Shown here one piece after another: positions 8,895 to 15,393 of a stretch of 45,600 nt of DNA. The DNA lies in contig NZ_JANIBL010000039.1 of the NCBI RefSeq assembly GCF_024505055.1, forward strand, positions 1 through 45,600, read 5' to 3'. The stretch is from Methylomonas rosea (lineage in GTDB: Bacteria; Pseudomonadota; Gammaproteobacteria; Methylococcales; Methylomonadaceae). The first letter of the stretch is position 1. Each line of letters begins with the position of its first letter. The position numbers and the translations under genes are program-made. A model generated the notes under the pieces. The model saw nothing but the letters and a program-made list of their open reading frames with translations. It was not told where the DNA came from and made no database searches.

Positions 8895-9467
8895 TTAATG
8901 GCTGGCCGCTTTGTCGGCATCCATTTTGCTTCCGCAACTGCCTTCTTCGCCTTTCATCATGGCACCGCAGCTATGTTCGCCGGCTTTTTTGTCGCCACCC
9001 ATCATGGCGCCGCAGCTGCCTTCTTCGGCTTTTTTAGACTTGTCGGCACTGTGATCCATACCGCCCATGCTGCCCATACTCATCATGCCGCCACCGGTCA
9101 TCATACCCATACCGCAAGCGCCTTCTTTACCCTTCATCATCGCGCCGCAAGAGCTTTCCATGCCTTTTTTCATTTTGCCGCCGCTCATCATGCCGCCGCA
9201 CATGCCTTCGCCGCATGAGCCTTCGGTTTTCTTCGCTTCGGCTTTTTTAGCTTCGCCCTTTTTAACACCGTTGCCGTCCATCGCGTTGGAACCGCAAGCG
9301 CCTTGGCTAATTTTGCCGTTGGAATGATTGTCGGCAACTTGCATATAGCCGCTGGACAACTCGGAAACGGCGAAGGGGTTAGTATCGGCCTGCACGTTGA
9401 CAGCCATACCGGACAAAAGCGCACTACCCATAGCAGCGGCCAGCGGAGATTTATTAAATTTTTTCAT
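8895..9467 (-). CDS. HvfA-like secreted RiPP precursor with eight Cys-Gly units
   Basis: 190 residues. A Sec signal (~1-27, ending VQA) is followed by the family hallmark NPFAVSELSSGYMQVAD. The rest is low-complexity, rich in Met, Gly, Lys and Glu, with eight cysteines, each followed by Gly (residues 58, 85, 90, 107, 118, 152, 167, 178). Five sit in EGxCG (EGSCG three times, EGMCG, EGACG); the others are QGACG, ESSCG and EHSCG. EGKCG-type units of HvfA/bufferin precursors are the sites modified by MNIO enzymes and then bind copper. The start has GAGAGGA just upstream. This is the head of the operon. Modification is inferred from the neighbouring MNIO and DUF2063 genes. Confidence 0.93.
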   Translation of the reverse strand: MKKFNKSPLAAAMGSALLSGMAVNVQADTNPFAVSELSSGYMQVADNHSNGKISQGACGSNAMDGNGVKKGEAKKAEAKKTEGSCGEGMCGGMMSGGKMKKGMESSCGAMMKGKEGACGMGMMTGGGMMSMGSMGGMDHSADKSKKAEEGSCGAMMGGDKKAGEHSCGAMMKGEEGSCGSKMDADKAASH

Positions 9468-9494
9468 GCGTTTATCCTCTCGTGTGATTTTTTA

Positions 9495-9500
9495 ATTATA
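9495..9500 (-). promoter_or_regulatory. possible -10 element of the RiPP operon
   Basis: A perfect TATAAT on the minus strand lies 28 bases upstream of the precursor start codon. No good -35 hexamer stands 17 bases further up, so this could be chance in an AT-rich stretch. Related operons are often under an ECF sigma factor; no clear ECF promoter was recognised. Confidence 0.3.
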
Positions 9501-9574
9501 TTGCTCCAGCATACAACTGCCGGGGCTTACGACTGACGCGTAATCTTTATGGCTCTACTCTGATTATTGCATAT

Positions 9575-10210
9575 TCAGTCTAAATTCTTTGCCTTAAATT
9601 CGCAGACATCGGCTATGCAGCAAGCAGCGCAACGCGGCTTTCTGGCAACGCAAATATAGCGGCCGTGCAGAATCAACAGATGGTGTGCATCTTTCTTGTA
9701 TTGCTTGGGCACGGTTTTATCCAGCTTCCGCTCTACTTCCAGTACATTTTTGCCCGGCGCCAGACCGATGCGGTTGGCAACCCGGAAAATATGCGTATCC
9801 ACGGCGATGGTCGGCTCGCCAAATGCGGTGTTTAAAATCACATTGGCCGTTTTACGGCCCACGCCGGCCAGCGCCTCCAGCGCTTCCCGCTCGCGCGGCA
9901 CTTCTCCGCCATGCTGTTCCAGCAGAGTCTGGCAAAGTTTTATGACATTTGCCGCCTTGCTGTTGAATAAGCCGATAGTTTTGATGTGCTCCTTCAAACC
10001 GTCTTCACCCAAGGCCAGGATCGCCTGCGGCGTATTCGCCACCGGAAACAACTTGGCCGTCGCCTTATTGACGCCCTTGTCGGTCGCTTGCGCCGACAGT
10101 ACTACGGCCACCAACAATTCGAACGGCGTGGCGAAATTCAGTTCGGTGGTCGGGTTCGGCGTGGCCTCGGCCAAGCGCTGAAATATCAGCAGGCGTTTTT
10201 CGTTATTCAT
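9575..10210 (-). CDS. nth: endonuclease III (DNA glycosylase/AP lyase)
   Basis: 211 residues, the same as E. coli Nth, when started at the ATG at 10210 (MNNEKRLLIFQRLAE aligns with the family N-terminus). A longer frame from a TTG at 10261 is less likely. The helix-hairpin-helix with catalytic Lys is in GVGRKTANVILNTAFG, and the catalytic Asp is in AVDTHIFRV. The C-terminal [4Fe-4S] ligands have the expected spacing, C-x6-C-x2-C-x5-C in CVARKPRCAACCIADVC. It removes oxidised pyrimidines in base excision repair. Confidence 0.96.
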   Translation of the reverse strand: MNNEKRLLIFQRLAEATPNPTTELNFATPFELLVAVVLSAQATDKGVNKATAKLFPVANTPQAILALGEDGLKEHIKTIGLFNSKAANVIKLCQTLLEQHGGEVPREREALEALAGVGRKTANVILNTAFGEPTIAVDTHIFRVANRIGLAPGKNVLEVERKLDKTVPKQYKKDAHHLLILHGRYICVARKPRCAACCIADVCEFKAKNLD

Positions 10211-10413
10211 GCTCAAAAATCGATTCAAAGCCAAGCTTTCCAGGATTGTCCCGGCTTGCAAGGTAAATATTGGTAGTGTCGTTATTCGCCCGCTAAATAG
10301 CGATACGGTAACGAGTAATTTATTTAATTTGGAACCAAACTCCCGCGCATCAGGTCACTAGCTAGCACTCAGAAAGGGTGCGGAAAATCACAACAATTCA
10401 ATCCGGGGGAATT

Positions 10414-10749
10414 ATGAAAACATTTACAGCCATTACCATTAGTGCATTACTGTTTGCCAGCGGCGGCGTATTCGCCGAAGAACACGCGGCCGCCGCGCTG
10501 GAGCACGCGAACCAGGCGGTCACTCACGGCAAAGCCGGCCATAGCCCGATTTTGGTGGAACATGCCGAAGCTGCCTTAACCCATGCCAAAAAAGGCGCCG
10601 AAGTCGCGAAGGGCGAATCTAAAACGCATCTCGATGCCGGTGTAAAATCATTGGAAAGCGCGATTGAGCACGGCAAAATGGGCCATGCCGACGTAGCTAC
10701 TAAAGCGGCAGAAGAAGCCGTCGGCCATATCAAGGCCGGTAATAAATAG
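10414..10749 (+). CDS. SmbP-like small periplasmic metal-binding protein
   Basis: 111 residues from the ATG at 10414, with GGGGGA upstream; the start at 10378 is less likely. Signal peptide ~1-22. The mature part is an Ala/His/Glu/Lys-rich helical repeat: ALEHANQAVTHGKAGH, then VEHAEAALTHAKKG, then IEHGKMGHADVATKAAEEA. The regularly spaced His residues match the SmbP family first described in Nitrosomonas, which binds several divalent metal ions, copper included. It lies about 900 bp from the start of the RiPP precursor gene, separated by nth, and is probably its own transcript. A hairpin follows it. Confidence 0.88.
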   Translation: MKTFTAITISALLFASGGVFAEEHAAAALEHANQAVTHGKAGHSPILVEHAEAALTHAKKGAEVAKGESKTHLDAGVKSLESAIEHGKMGHADVATKAAEEAVGHIKAGNK

Positions 10750-10766
10750 ATCCATTAGCGATCAAA

Positions 10767-10799
10767 TAGGTAGAGACGTCAATTCAGCGTCTCTACCTA
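10767..10799. terminator. hairpin between convergent smbP-like gene and thyA
   Basis: A perfect 12-bp stem (10767-10778 with 10788-10799, loop of nine bases) sits between two convergent genes. There is no strong U tract on either side, so it may act as a bidirectional terminator or as an RNA 3' end protector. Confidence 0.7.
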
Positions 10800-10803
10800 C
10801 TTC

Positions 10804-11637
10804 CTAAACGGAAACAGCACCGGCGATATGCCGATGCGCTTGATAGTCCAGCAACTCGAAGTCGGCAAACTCATAGGAAAATAGCGATTCCGGCTGGCGC
10901 TTGAATTGCAGTCTCGGCGGAGCCAAGGGTTGCCGGCTGAGTTGTAATTCGACTTGCTCGAAATGGTTGCGATAAATATGCACGTCGCCGAACGACATGA
11001 TCAGCTCCCCCACGTCCAAATTGCATTGCTGCGCCAGCATATGCGTCAACAAGCCCACACTGGCCTGATTGTAGGGAACACCCAAAAAGCAATCGGCACT
11101 ACGCTGAGTCATCATGCAGGACAACTTACCGTTCGCTACATAAAATTGATACAACACATGGCAGGGCGGCAGCGCCATTCGCCCGGCAGCGGCATTCTCG
11201 CGGGGTCCAACGCTTTCATCCGGCAAAAACGCCACATTCCAGCCGCTGACGATATGCCGACGGGAATCCGGTTTGTTTTTTAAACCGTCCAGCAGAATTT
11301 GTATCTGATCGTAACATTCACCGTGCGGCCCCAACCAGTTGCGCCACTGCGCACCATACACCGGCCCCAGTTCACCCTCAGGCGTTGCCCACTCGTCCCA
11401 AATGGTTACGCCGTGATCATTTAAATACTTGATATTGGTATCGCCGCGCAAAAACCATAGCAATTCGTAAGCAATAGATTTGAAATGCAACTTCTTGGTG
11501 GTCAACAGCGGAAAGCCCTCGGCCAAGTTGTAGCGCATCTGCCGACCGAACAAGGAGCGGGTCCCGGTCCCGGTGCGGTCGCTTTTGTCGATGCCGTTAG
11601 TCATGATGTCGGCGAGAAGGTCCAGATAAGGTTGCAT
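10804..11637 (-). CDS. thyA: thymidylate synthase
   Basis: 277 residues. The folate- and dUMP-dependent enzyme makes dTMP. Visible hallmarks are [12 protein letters not shown] near the N-terminus, the catalytic Cys159 in [12 protein letters not shown], and the C-terminal HIAGAVSV. E. coli ThyA has 264 residues and its Cys is 146; the difference is an insertion of about 13 residues just before the active site ([13 protein letters not shown], ~140-152). The insertion lies in a loop and is also seen in some other proteobacteria. It converges with the smbP-like gene. Confidence 0.97.
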   Translation of the reverse strand: MQPYLDLLADIMTNGIDKSDRTGTGTRSLFGRQMRYNLAEGFPLLTTKKLHFKSIAYELLWFLRGDTNIKYLNDHGVTIWDEWATPEGELGPVYGAQWRNWLGPHGECYDQIQILLDGLKNKPDSRRHIVSGWNVAFLPDESVGPRENAAAGRMALPPCHVLYQFYVANGKLSCMMTQRSADCFLGVPYNQASVGLLTHMLAQQCNLDVGELIMSFGDVHIYRNHFEQVELQLSRQPLAPPRLQFKRQPESLFSYEFADFELLDYQAHRHIAGAVSV

Positions 11638-11940
11638 AGCGCTCTAAGGTCAAAAATTGGCGGCAGTATAACTTGCCGGCTTGATGAATACGACCATTAC
11701 AGCCCTGCCCAAACTTGAAGCCCATCTGCCGCAACTGATCAGATTTTTGAGCGGATGGATATTGCCGAAAAGACTGATAAACTTCGCCGTCAAGATCGCG
11801 CCCGGAAATTAGTTGTCGGCAAAAAACACGGGTTTTTTTGGCACGATGCGAGACTGACACAGTGCAATAGAAAAAATTTATTTACACTGATCTCAAGCTG
11901 AGTAATAGTTTTGCCCCAGCGTTTAATCAACAGGAACACA
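11638..11940. other. intergenic gap without a recognised gene
   Basis: About 300 bases between divergent thyA and the DUF4124 gene. It must hold both promoters. A minus-strand frame of 87 codons exists here but has no family features, overlaps the thyA start and has a composition unlike its neighbours. No RNA gene or repeat was recognised. Confidence 0.5.
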
Positions 11941-12531
11941 ATGAAAAATCTCTTCTTCGTTTTTGCCCTGTGCCTGTCCGCGGAGAGTTGGGCCGGGGTT
12001 TTTAAATGTACCGACGCAACGGGTCACACTAATTATCAATCTTCACCCTGCACGGTGGAGCATAAAGCGGTGCAGATGAATACTAAAACCGGCAGCAGCG
12101 TCGATTTAAATGCGTTGGAAAGACAGCAAGCCGCGGAAGCCGAATTGAAAAAGCAACAGTCTGCGCAGGAACAAGCCGAGCAACAGGCCAAACTCGATGC
12201 CATCGCCAAAAATAAACAAGACGCCAGAGTTCAGAGCGAAATGACGCAGACTCTAATCAAGCAAAACCCCATGCAGTTTTCCGCATTCGCCATCCCACCT
12301 TACGATCCGGAAAAGCTGCCCGCGCAAGTCAAACCCTTTGCAACCCGCCTGCCGGATGTGGAAAAATTCCGGAGGCTGGCAGCACAAAAAGCGCTGGCCA
12401 GCGGTGAATGTCAACGCATCGAAACCGACGAACTGACCGCGAAAAGCAAGCTGGATCAACTAAATTTTCTAATCAATTGCAGCAGCGGCAAAACCTTTTT
12501 GTTCAACGAAGCGGATCTCGTTCAACCATGA
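11941..12531 (+). CDS. DUF4124 domain-containing secreted protein
   Basis: 196 residues from the ATG at 11941, with AGGA upstream. Signal peptide ~1-18 (ending SWA), then GVFKCTDATGHTNYQSSPC, the typical N-terminal DUF4124 domain with its two cysteines. A Gln/Ala/Glu-rich coiled-coil stretch follows (~55-105), then a C-terminal domain with two more cysteines. The protein is likely periplasmic or membrane-associated. The function of the family is unknown. Its TGA overlaps the ATG of the SDR gene (ATGA), so the two are translationally coupled. Confidence 0.8.
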   Translation: MKNLFFVFALCLSAESWAGVFKCTDATGHTNYQSSPCTVEHKAVQMNTKTGSSVDLNALERQQAAEAELKKQQSAQEQAEQQAKLDAIAKNKQDARVQSEMTQTLIKQNPMQFSAFAIPPYDPEKLPAQVKPFATRLPDVEKFRRLAAQKALASGECQRIETDELTAKSKLDQLNFLINCSSGKTFLFNEADLVQP

Positions 12532-13361
12532 GTGTGGGCAAAACGCTGTTCGTCACCGGCTGCTCTTCCGGCATCGGTTACCACACCGCAGTGTTTTTAA
12601 AGCAGCGCGGTCATCGGGTGATTTGCTCCGCGCGTAAGCCCGATGACGTCCAACGCTTGCGCAGTGAAGGCTTCGAATGTCTGCAACTGGATTTGGCCGA
12701 CTCGCTGAGCATCCAACAAGCCGTTCGCGAGCTGCTAGTGCTGACCGACGGCAAGATCGATGCTCTATTCAATAATGGCGCCTTCGGCCAACCAGGGGCA
12801 GTGGAAGATTTGAGCAGGGACGTGCTGCGTAATCAATTCGAAACCAATCTGTTCGGCACTCACGAGCTGACTAATCTCCTGCTGCCGCTGATGCGCAAAC
12901 AAGGCCATGGCCGGGTGATATATAACAGTTCGGTTTTAGGCATCGTGGCAATGAAGTTTCGCGGTGCGTATAACGCGAGCAAATTCGCCTTGGAGGGCTT
13001 GGCGGATACCTTACGCCTGGAATTGCGCGGTACCGGGATTCATATTGTGTTGATCGAACCGGGACCGATAGAAAGCCGTTTCCGGCAAAACGCCTTTGCT
13101 TTGTATCAACAGCACATCGACGCCGAGCATAGCTTTCATAAAGATACCTATAAGGCCATGGAAGCCCGGCTGCAAAAACCAGGCCCGGCCGCACCGTTTA
13201 CATTACCGGCTAGCGCAGTCGCGGAAAAAGTGGCGCATGCTTTGGAGTCGAATCGGCCGAAAATTCGCTACCGGGTGACGGTACCCACGCATTTGTTTGC
13301 CTGGCTAAAACGCCTACTGCCCAGCGCATGGCTGGACAAGCTGCTAGTCAGCGTCGAATAA
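12528..13361 (+). CDS. short-chain dehydrogenase/reductase (SDR)
   Basis: 277 residues from the ATG at 12528, which overlaps the upstream stop. Classical SDR: cofactor motif TGCSSGIG (residues 10-17), NNG near 82-84, Ser in IYNSSVLG, and catalytic Tyr148-x3-Lys152 in YNASK. The basic residue in CSARKP after the second beta strand suggests NADPH preference. The C-terminal portion resembles SDRs of the YbbO type acting on lipid or aldehyde substrates. The substrate is not predictable. A longer in-frame extension to 12408 lies within the upstream gene and is not believed. Confidence 0.9.
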   Translation: MSVGKTLFVTGCSSGIGYHTAVFLKQRGHRVICSARKPDDVQRLRSEGFECLQLDLADSLSIQQAVRELLVLTDGKIDALFNNGAFGQPGAVEDLSRDVLRNQFETNLFGTHELTNLLLPLMRKQGHGRVIYNSSVLGIVAMKFRGAYNASKFALEGLADTLRLELRGTGIHIVLIEPGPIESRFRQNAFALYQQHIDAEHSFHKDTYKAMEARLQKPGPAAPFTLPASAVAEKVAHALESNRPKIRYRVTVPTHLFAWLKRLLPSAWLDKLLVSVE

Positions 13362-13525
13362 GGCCGCAGCGGCATTTTTTCGCCGCCGAAAAAACCATAA
13401 AAACCGCTATAAACAGACTAGCAAACAGAATGAACTGTGCTATCATCCCGGCCCAACATGTAGTGGTTAAAGCGGTTGGGTTAGCAGCTATATGTTCTTA
13501 TAAAAATAACTGTGAGGTTCAATAC

Positions 13526-13912
13526 ATGAAAATTTTAAAAAGTGCTGTTATCGCGTTCTCTTTAGCTGCTGCCATGGGTTCTTTTTCAACTGCTGCTGTT
13601 GCTGAATCCGATCCAGGCAGAACTGCCTACAAACCGACCGATGTAATCAATGAAGTTGTAGCGCGTATTACAGCTGCCGAGACAGCAATCAACAATGGTG
13701 CTGAAGATGCTGCCGTTGTCGATTTGATCCAAAAAGCGGCTGGTTTTATCAAGGAACTGAACGCAAACGACAAAGTTGCCAGATATGCCGATAAAGCTAG
13801 AGGCCATTTGAAATTAGCGATTACTGCAGCTAAAGCCGCTAACTTGCAAGAAGCCAAACAACATTTGGCTGCCGGCAAAGAAGGCGTCGAAGGCTTGAAA
13901 AAACTGCTGTAA
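13526..13912 (+). CDS. small secreted helical protein of unknown function
   Basis: 128 residues from the ATG at 13526 (GTGAGG upstream). The longer frame from 13328 includes the tail of the SDR gene and is rejected. Signal peptide ~1-28 ending AVA. The mature part is nearly all predicted amphipathic helix rich in Ala and Lys (ITAAETAINNGAEDAAVVDL, then HLKLAITAAKAANLQEAKQH). It recalls SmbP or YfdX-like periplasmic helical bundles, but it has only two His in the mature part and no Cys. A strong terminator follows at once, so it is probably a monocistronic and possibly well-expressed gene. Confidence 0.8.
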   Translation: MKILKSAVIAFSLAAAMGSFSTAAVAESDPGRTAYKPTDVINEVVARITAAETAINNGAEDAAVVDLIQKAAGFIKELNANDKVARYADKARGHLKLAITAAKAANLQEAKQHLAAGKEGVEGLKKLL

Positions 13913-13920
13913 TGCTGTCC

Positions 13921-13952
13921 CGGGGTGTCTTTCGGGACACCCCGTATTTTTC
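13921..13952 (+). terminator. rho-independent terminator of the small helical protein gene
   Basis: Nine-bp GC-rich stem (cggggtgtc at 13921-13929 with its complement at 13936-13944) followed by tattttt. It sits nine bases after the stop codon. Confidence 0.9.
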
Positions 13953-13987
13953 CTTCCCTCCCAGTTCGTCGCCAGCTCCGGCAATAT

Positions 13988-14809
13988 TTACAAATAAAAC
14001 CGATTTTTCTCTAGCTGGCTTTCCAGCCAAGCTAATAACTCCCTGGCGTTACCGGCATTAGTGTCAGACAAATGGAACATCCCATCCCGATTTAATACTT
14101 GCCAACGATTCAGCAGCGCATGCAATTTAGCGGCATTGGTCGCAGTGAAATGAAACTGTTCAAGTAACTGTTTGTGTAACTCGCTTTCCGGTGTCGGCAA
14201 CGATTCCCTGAGTCTATTCAGTACGGCGATCATATCTTCGACGTCAGCTATACGCGCCTGCACCCAAACCGCGACGGACTCTTCATTGATTTTCTCCAGT
14301 GCCGATTCGGCATTATCCGACACCACTTTTAAACAATGAATCAATTCGCTGGAACTGAATTTAACGGCTATTTCGTAAAACGCCGACGCCTCCATATCGC
14401 GCAGATTCTCGTCTCTATAATCGGCATCGGCTCTGGACAAGGTGATTAGCGGTAGAGTCGGGCAAGGAGCGTCGAAAGCCAATTGCGGATAAAAGCGCCT
14501 TTGTGTTTCGGCATCGGTGATTTTATCGGCTAAAAAACAACTGCCTAGCGTCTGTTCGCGATGCCCGGCTATACCGAAATTGAGCAGGATAGGTTGGGCG
14601 ACATCGGGAAATTGCGCCATCGTATAAGCCACCGCGCCAGCCATCGCTATTTTGCCAACGCCGCTAATCACGACAACGATGTCGGCGTTTCGGTATAGCG
14701 CAAAGGGTTGCTTTTGCGGTAGTTTTTTTAGCCGCCACGCCTGAATTAACGGCTTGGCCTCACAGTTCAATGCGACAAAGATAAAAGTAGATGGTGCAAA
14801 GTCAGTCAC
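13988..14809 (-). CDS. nucleoside phosphorylase superfamily protein
   Basis: 273 residues, GTG start at 14809; no ATG is available near the N-terminus. The N-terminal ~190 residues have the PNP/MTA-SAH nucleosidase fold: VALNCEAKPLI, VVISGVGKIAMAGA, LNFGIAGH, and DMEASAFYEIA with the catalytic-type Met-Glu pair. The C-terminal ~80 residues are a helical extension without a recognised match. The fold is shared by MTA/SAH nucleosidase, purine phosphorylases and the hopanoid-linked HpnG. HpnG is conceivable in a hopanoid-making methanotroph, but no hpn genes are adjacent. The exact substrate is open. Confidence 0.78.
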   Translation of the reverse strand: MTDFAPSTFIFVALNCEAKPLIQAWRLKKLPQKQPFALYRNADIVVVISGVGKIAMAGAVAYTMAQFPDVAQPILLNFGIAGHREQTLGSCFLADKITDAETQRRFYPQLAFDAPCPTLPLITLSRADADYRDENLRDMEASAFYEIAVKFSSSELIHCLKVVSDNAESALEKINEESVAVWVQARIADVEDMIAVLNRLRESLPTPESELHKQLLEQFHFTATNAAKLHALLNRWQVLNRDGMFHLSDTNAGNARELLAWLESQLEKNRFYL

Positions 14810-14909
14810 AAATTTTACGAAAAATTCCCTTATATTTTAATCAATTGTTGAATATTCATGATAATTCACATAAATTTAAAGCTCGTCAATTTTCAAGGGG
14901 AGACGTGCC

Positions 14910-15356
14910 GTGACTGAAATGAATTCCGTAGCTATCGACACCAGTTCAAATAATTTACATCTGGTGACAGCGTTGCAGGAAGAACGCTCTGCCGTCTGGG
15001 CTTTGTATTGTCAACTCGCCGAAATGAAGCCATTCTCCAGCGAGAACGCGATTAGGCCGATGCTGTCGGAGTTTTCGCAACTGCTGATAGATTACATATC
15101 GTTCGGCCACTTCAGCATCTACGAACATCTAATAGCCGAAAAGCAGCATCAAACTTCAACGCTGTCTCACGCCGAAAAGATATATCCGGCATTTTCCAGT
15201 ACTACCGCGTCGGCGGTTACTTTCAGCGACATATACGACGATGGCAGGCGCAAATTTAATACCGAGAATCTGGCCCAGGATTTATCCATGCTCGGCGAAA
15301 GACTTGCGGAACGCATGGAGCTGGAAGACCGGCTATGTTCCATGCTGCTGCATTGA
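14910..15356 (+). CDS. rsd: Rsd/AlgQ family anti-sigma-70 regulator
   Basis: 148 residues with a GTG start preceded by AGGGGAGA at good spacing; an ATG three codons in is the alternative. The central LLIDYISFGHFSIYEHLI is the most conserved block of Rsd/AlgQ. The C-terminal LAERMELEDRLCSMLL also matches, as does the overall length (E. coli Rsd is 158). The family binds sigma-70 region 4 and shifts RNA polymerase towards alternative sigma factors, or in pseudomonads activates alginate genes. It is convergent with the UPF0182 gene. Confidence 0.9.
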   Translation: MTEMNSVAIDTSSNNLHLVTALQEERSAVWALYCQLAEMKPFSSENAIRPMLSEFSQLLIDYISFGHFSIYEHLIAEKQHQTSTLSHAEKIYPAFSSTTASAVTFSDIYDDGRRKFNTENLAQDLSMLGERLAERMELEDRLCSMLLH

Positions 15357-15374
15357 TCACCTGACGCAGCCGCT

Positions 15375-15393
15375 TAGGCCGCCGAATGGCCTA
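15375..15393. terminator. small hairpin between convergent rsd and UPF0182 genes
   Basis: Six-bp stem taggcc / ggccta with a seven-base loop, followed by ttt on the plus strand. It overlaps the stop codon of the UPF0182 gene. A weak shared terminator at best. Confidence 0.45.

Noticed and set aside
8898..9218. His/Ala/Phe-rich 106-codon plus-strand frame opposite the RiPP precursor
   Set aside because: Its odd composition is the complement of the Met/Gly/Lys-rich precursor codons; it has no separate signals.
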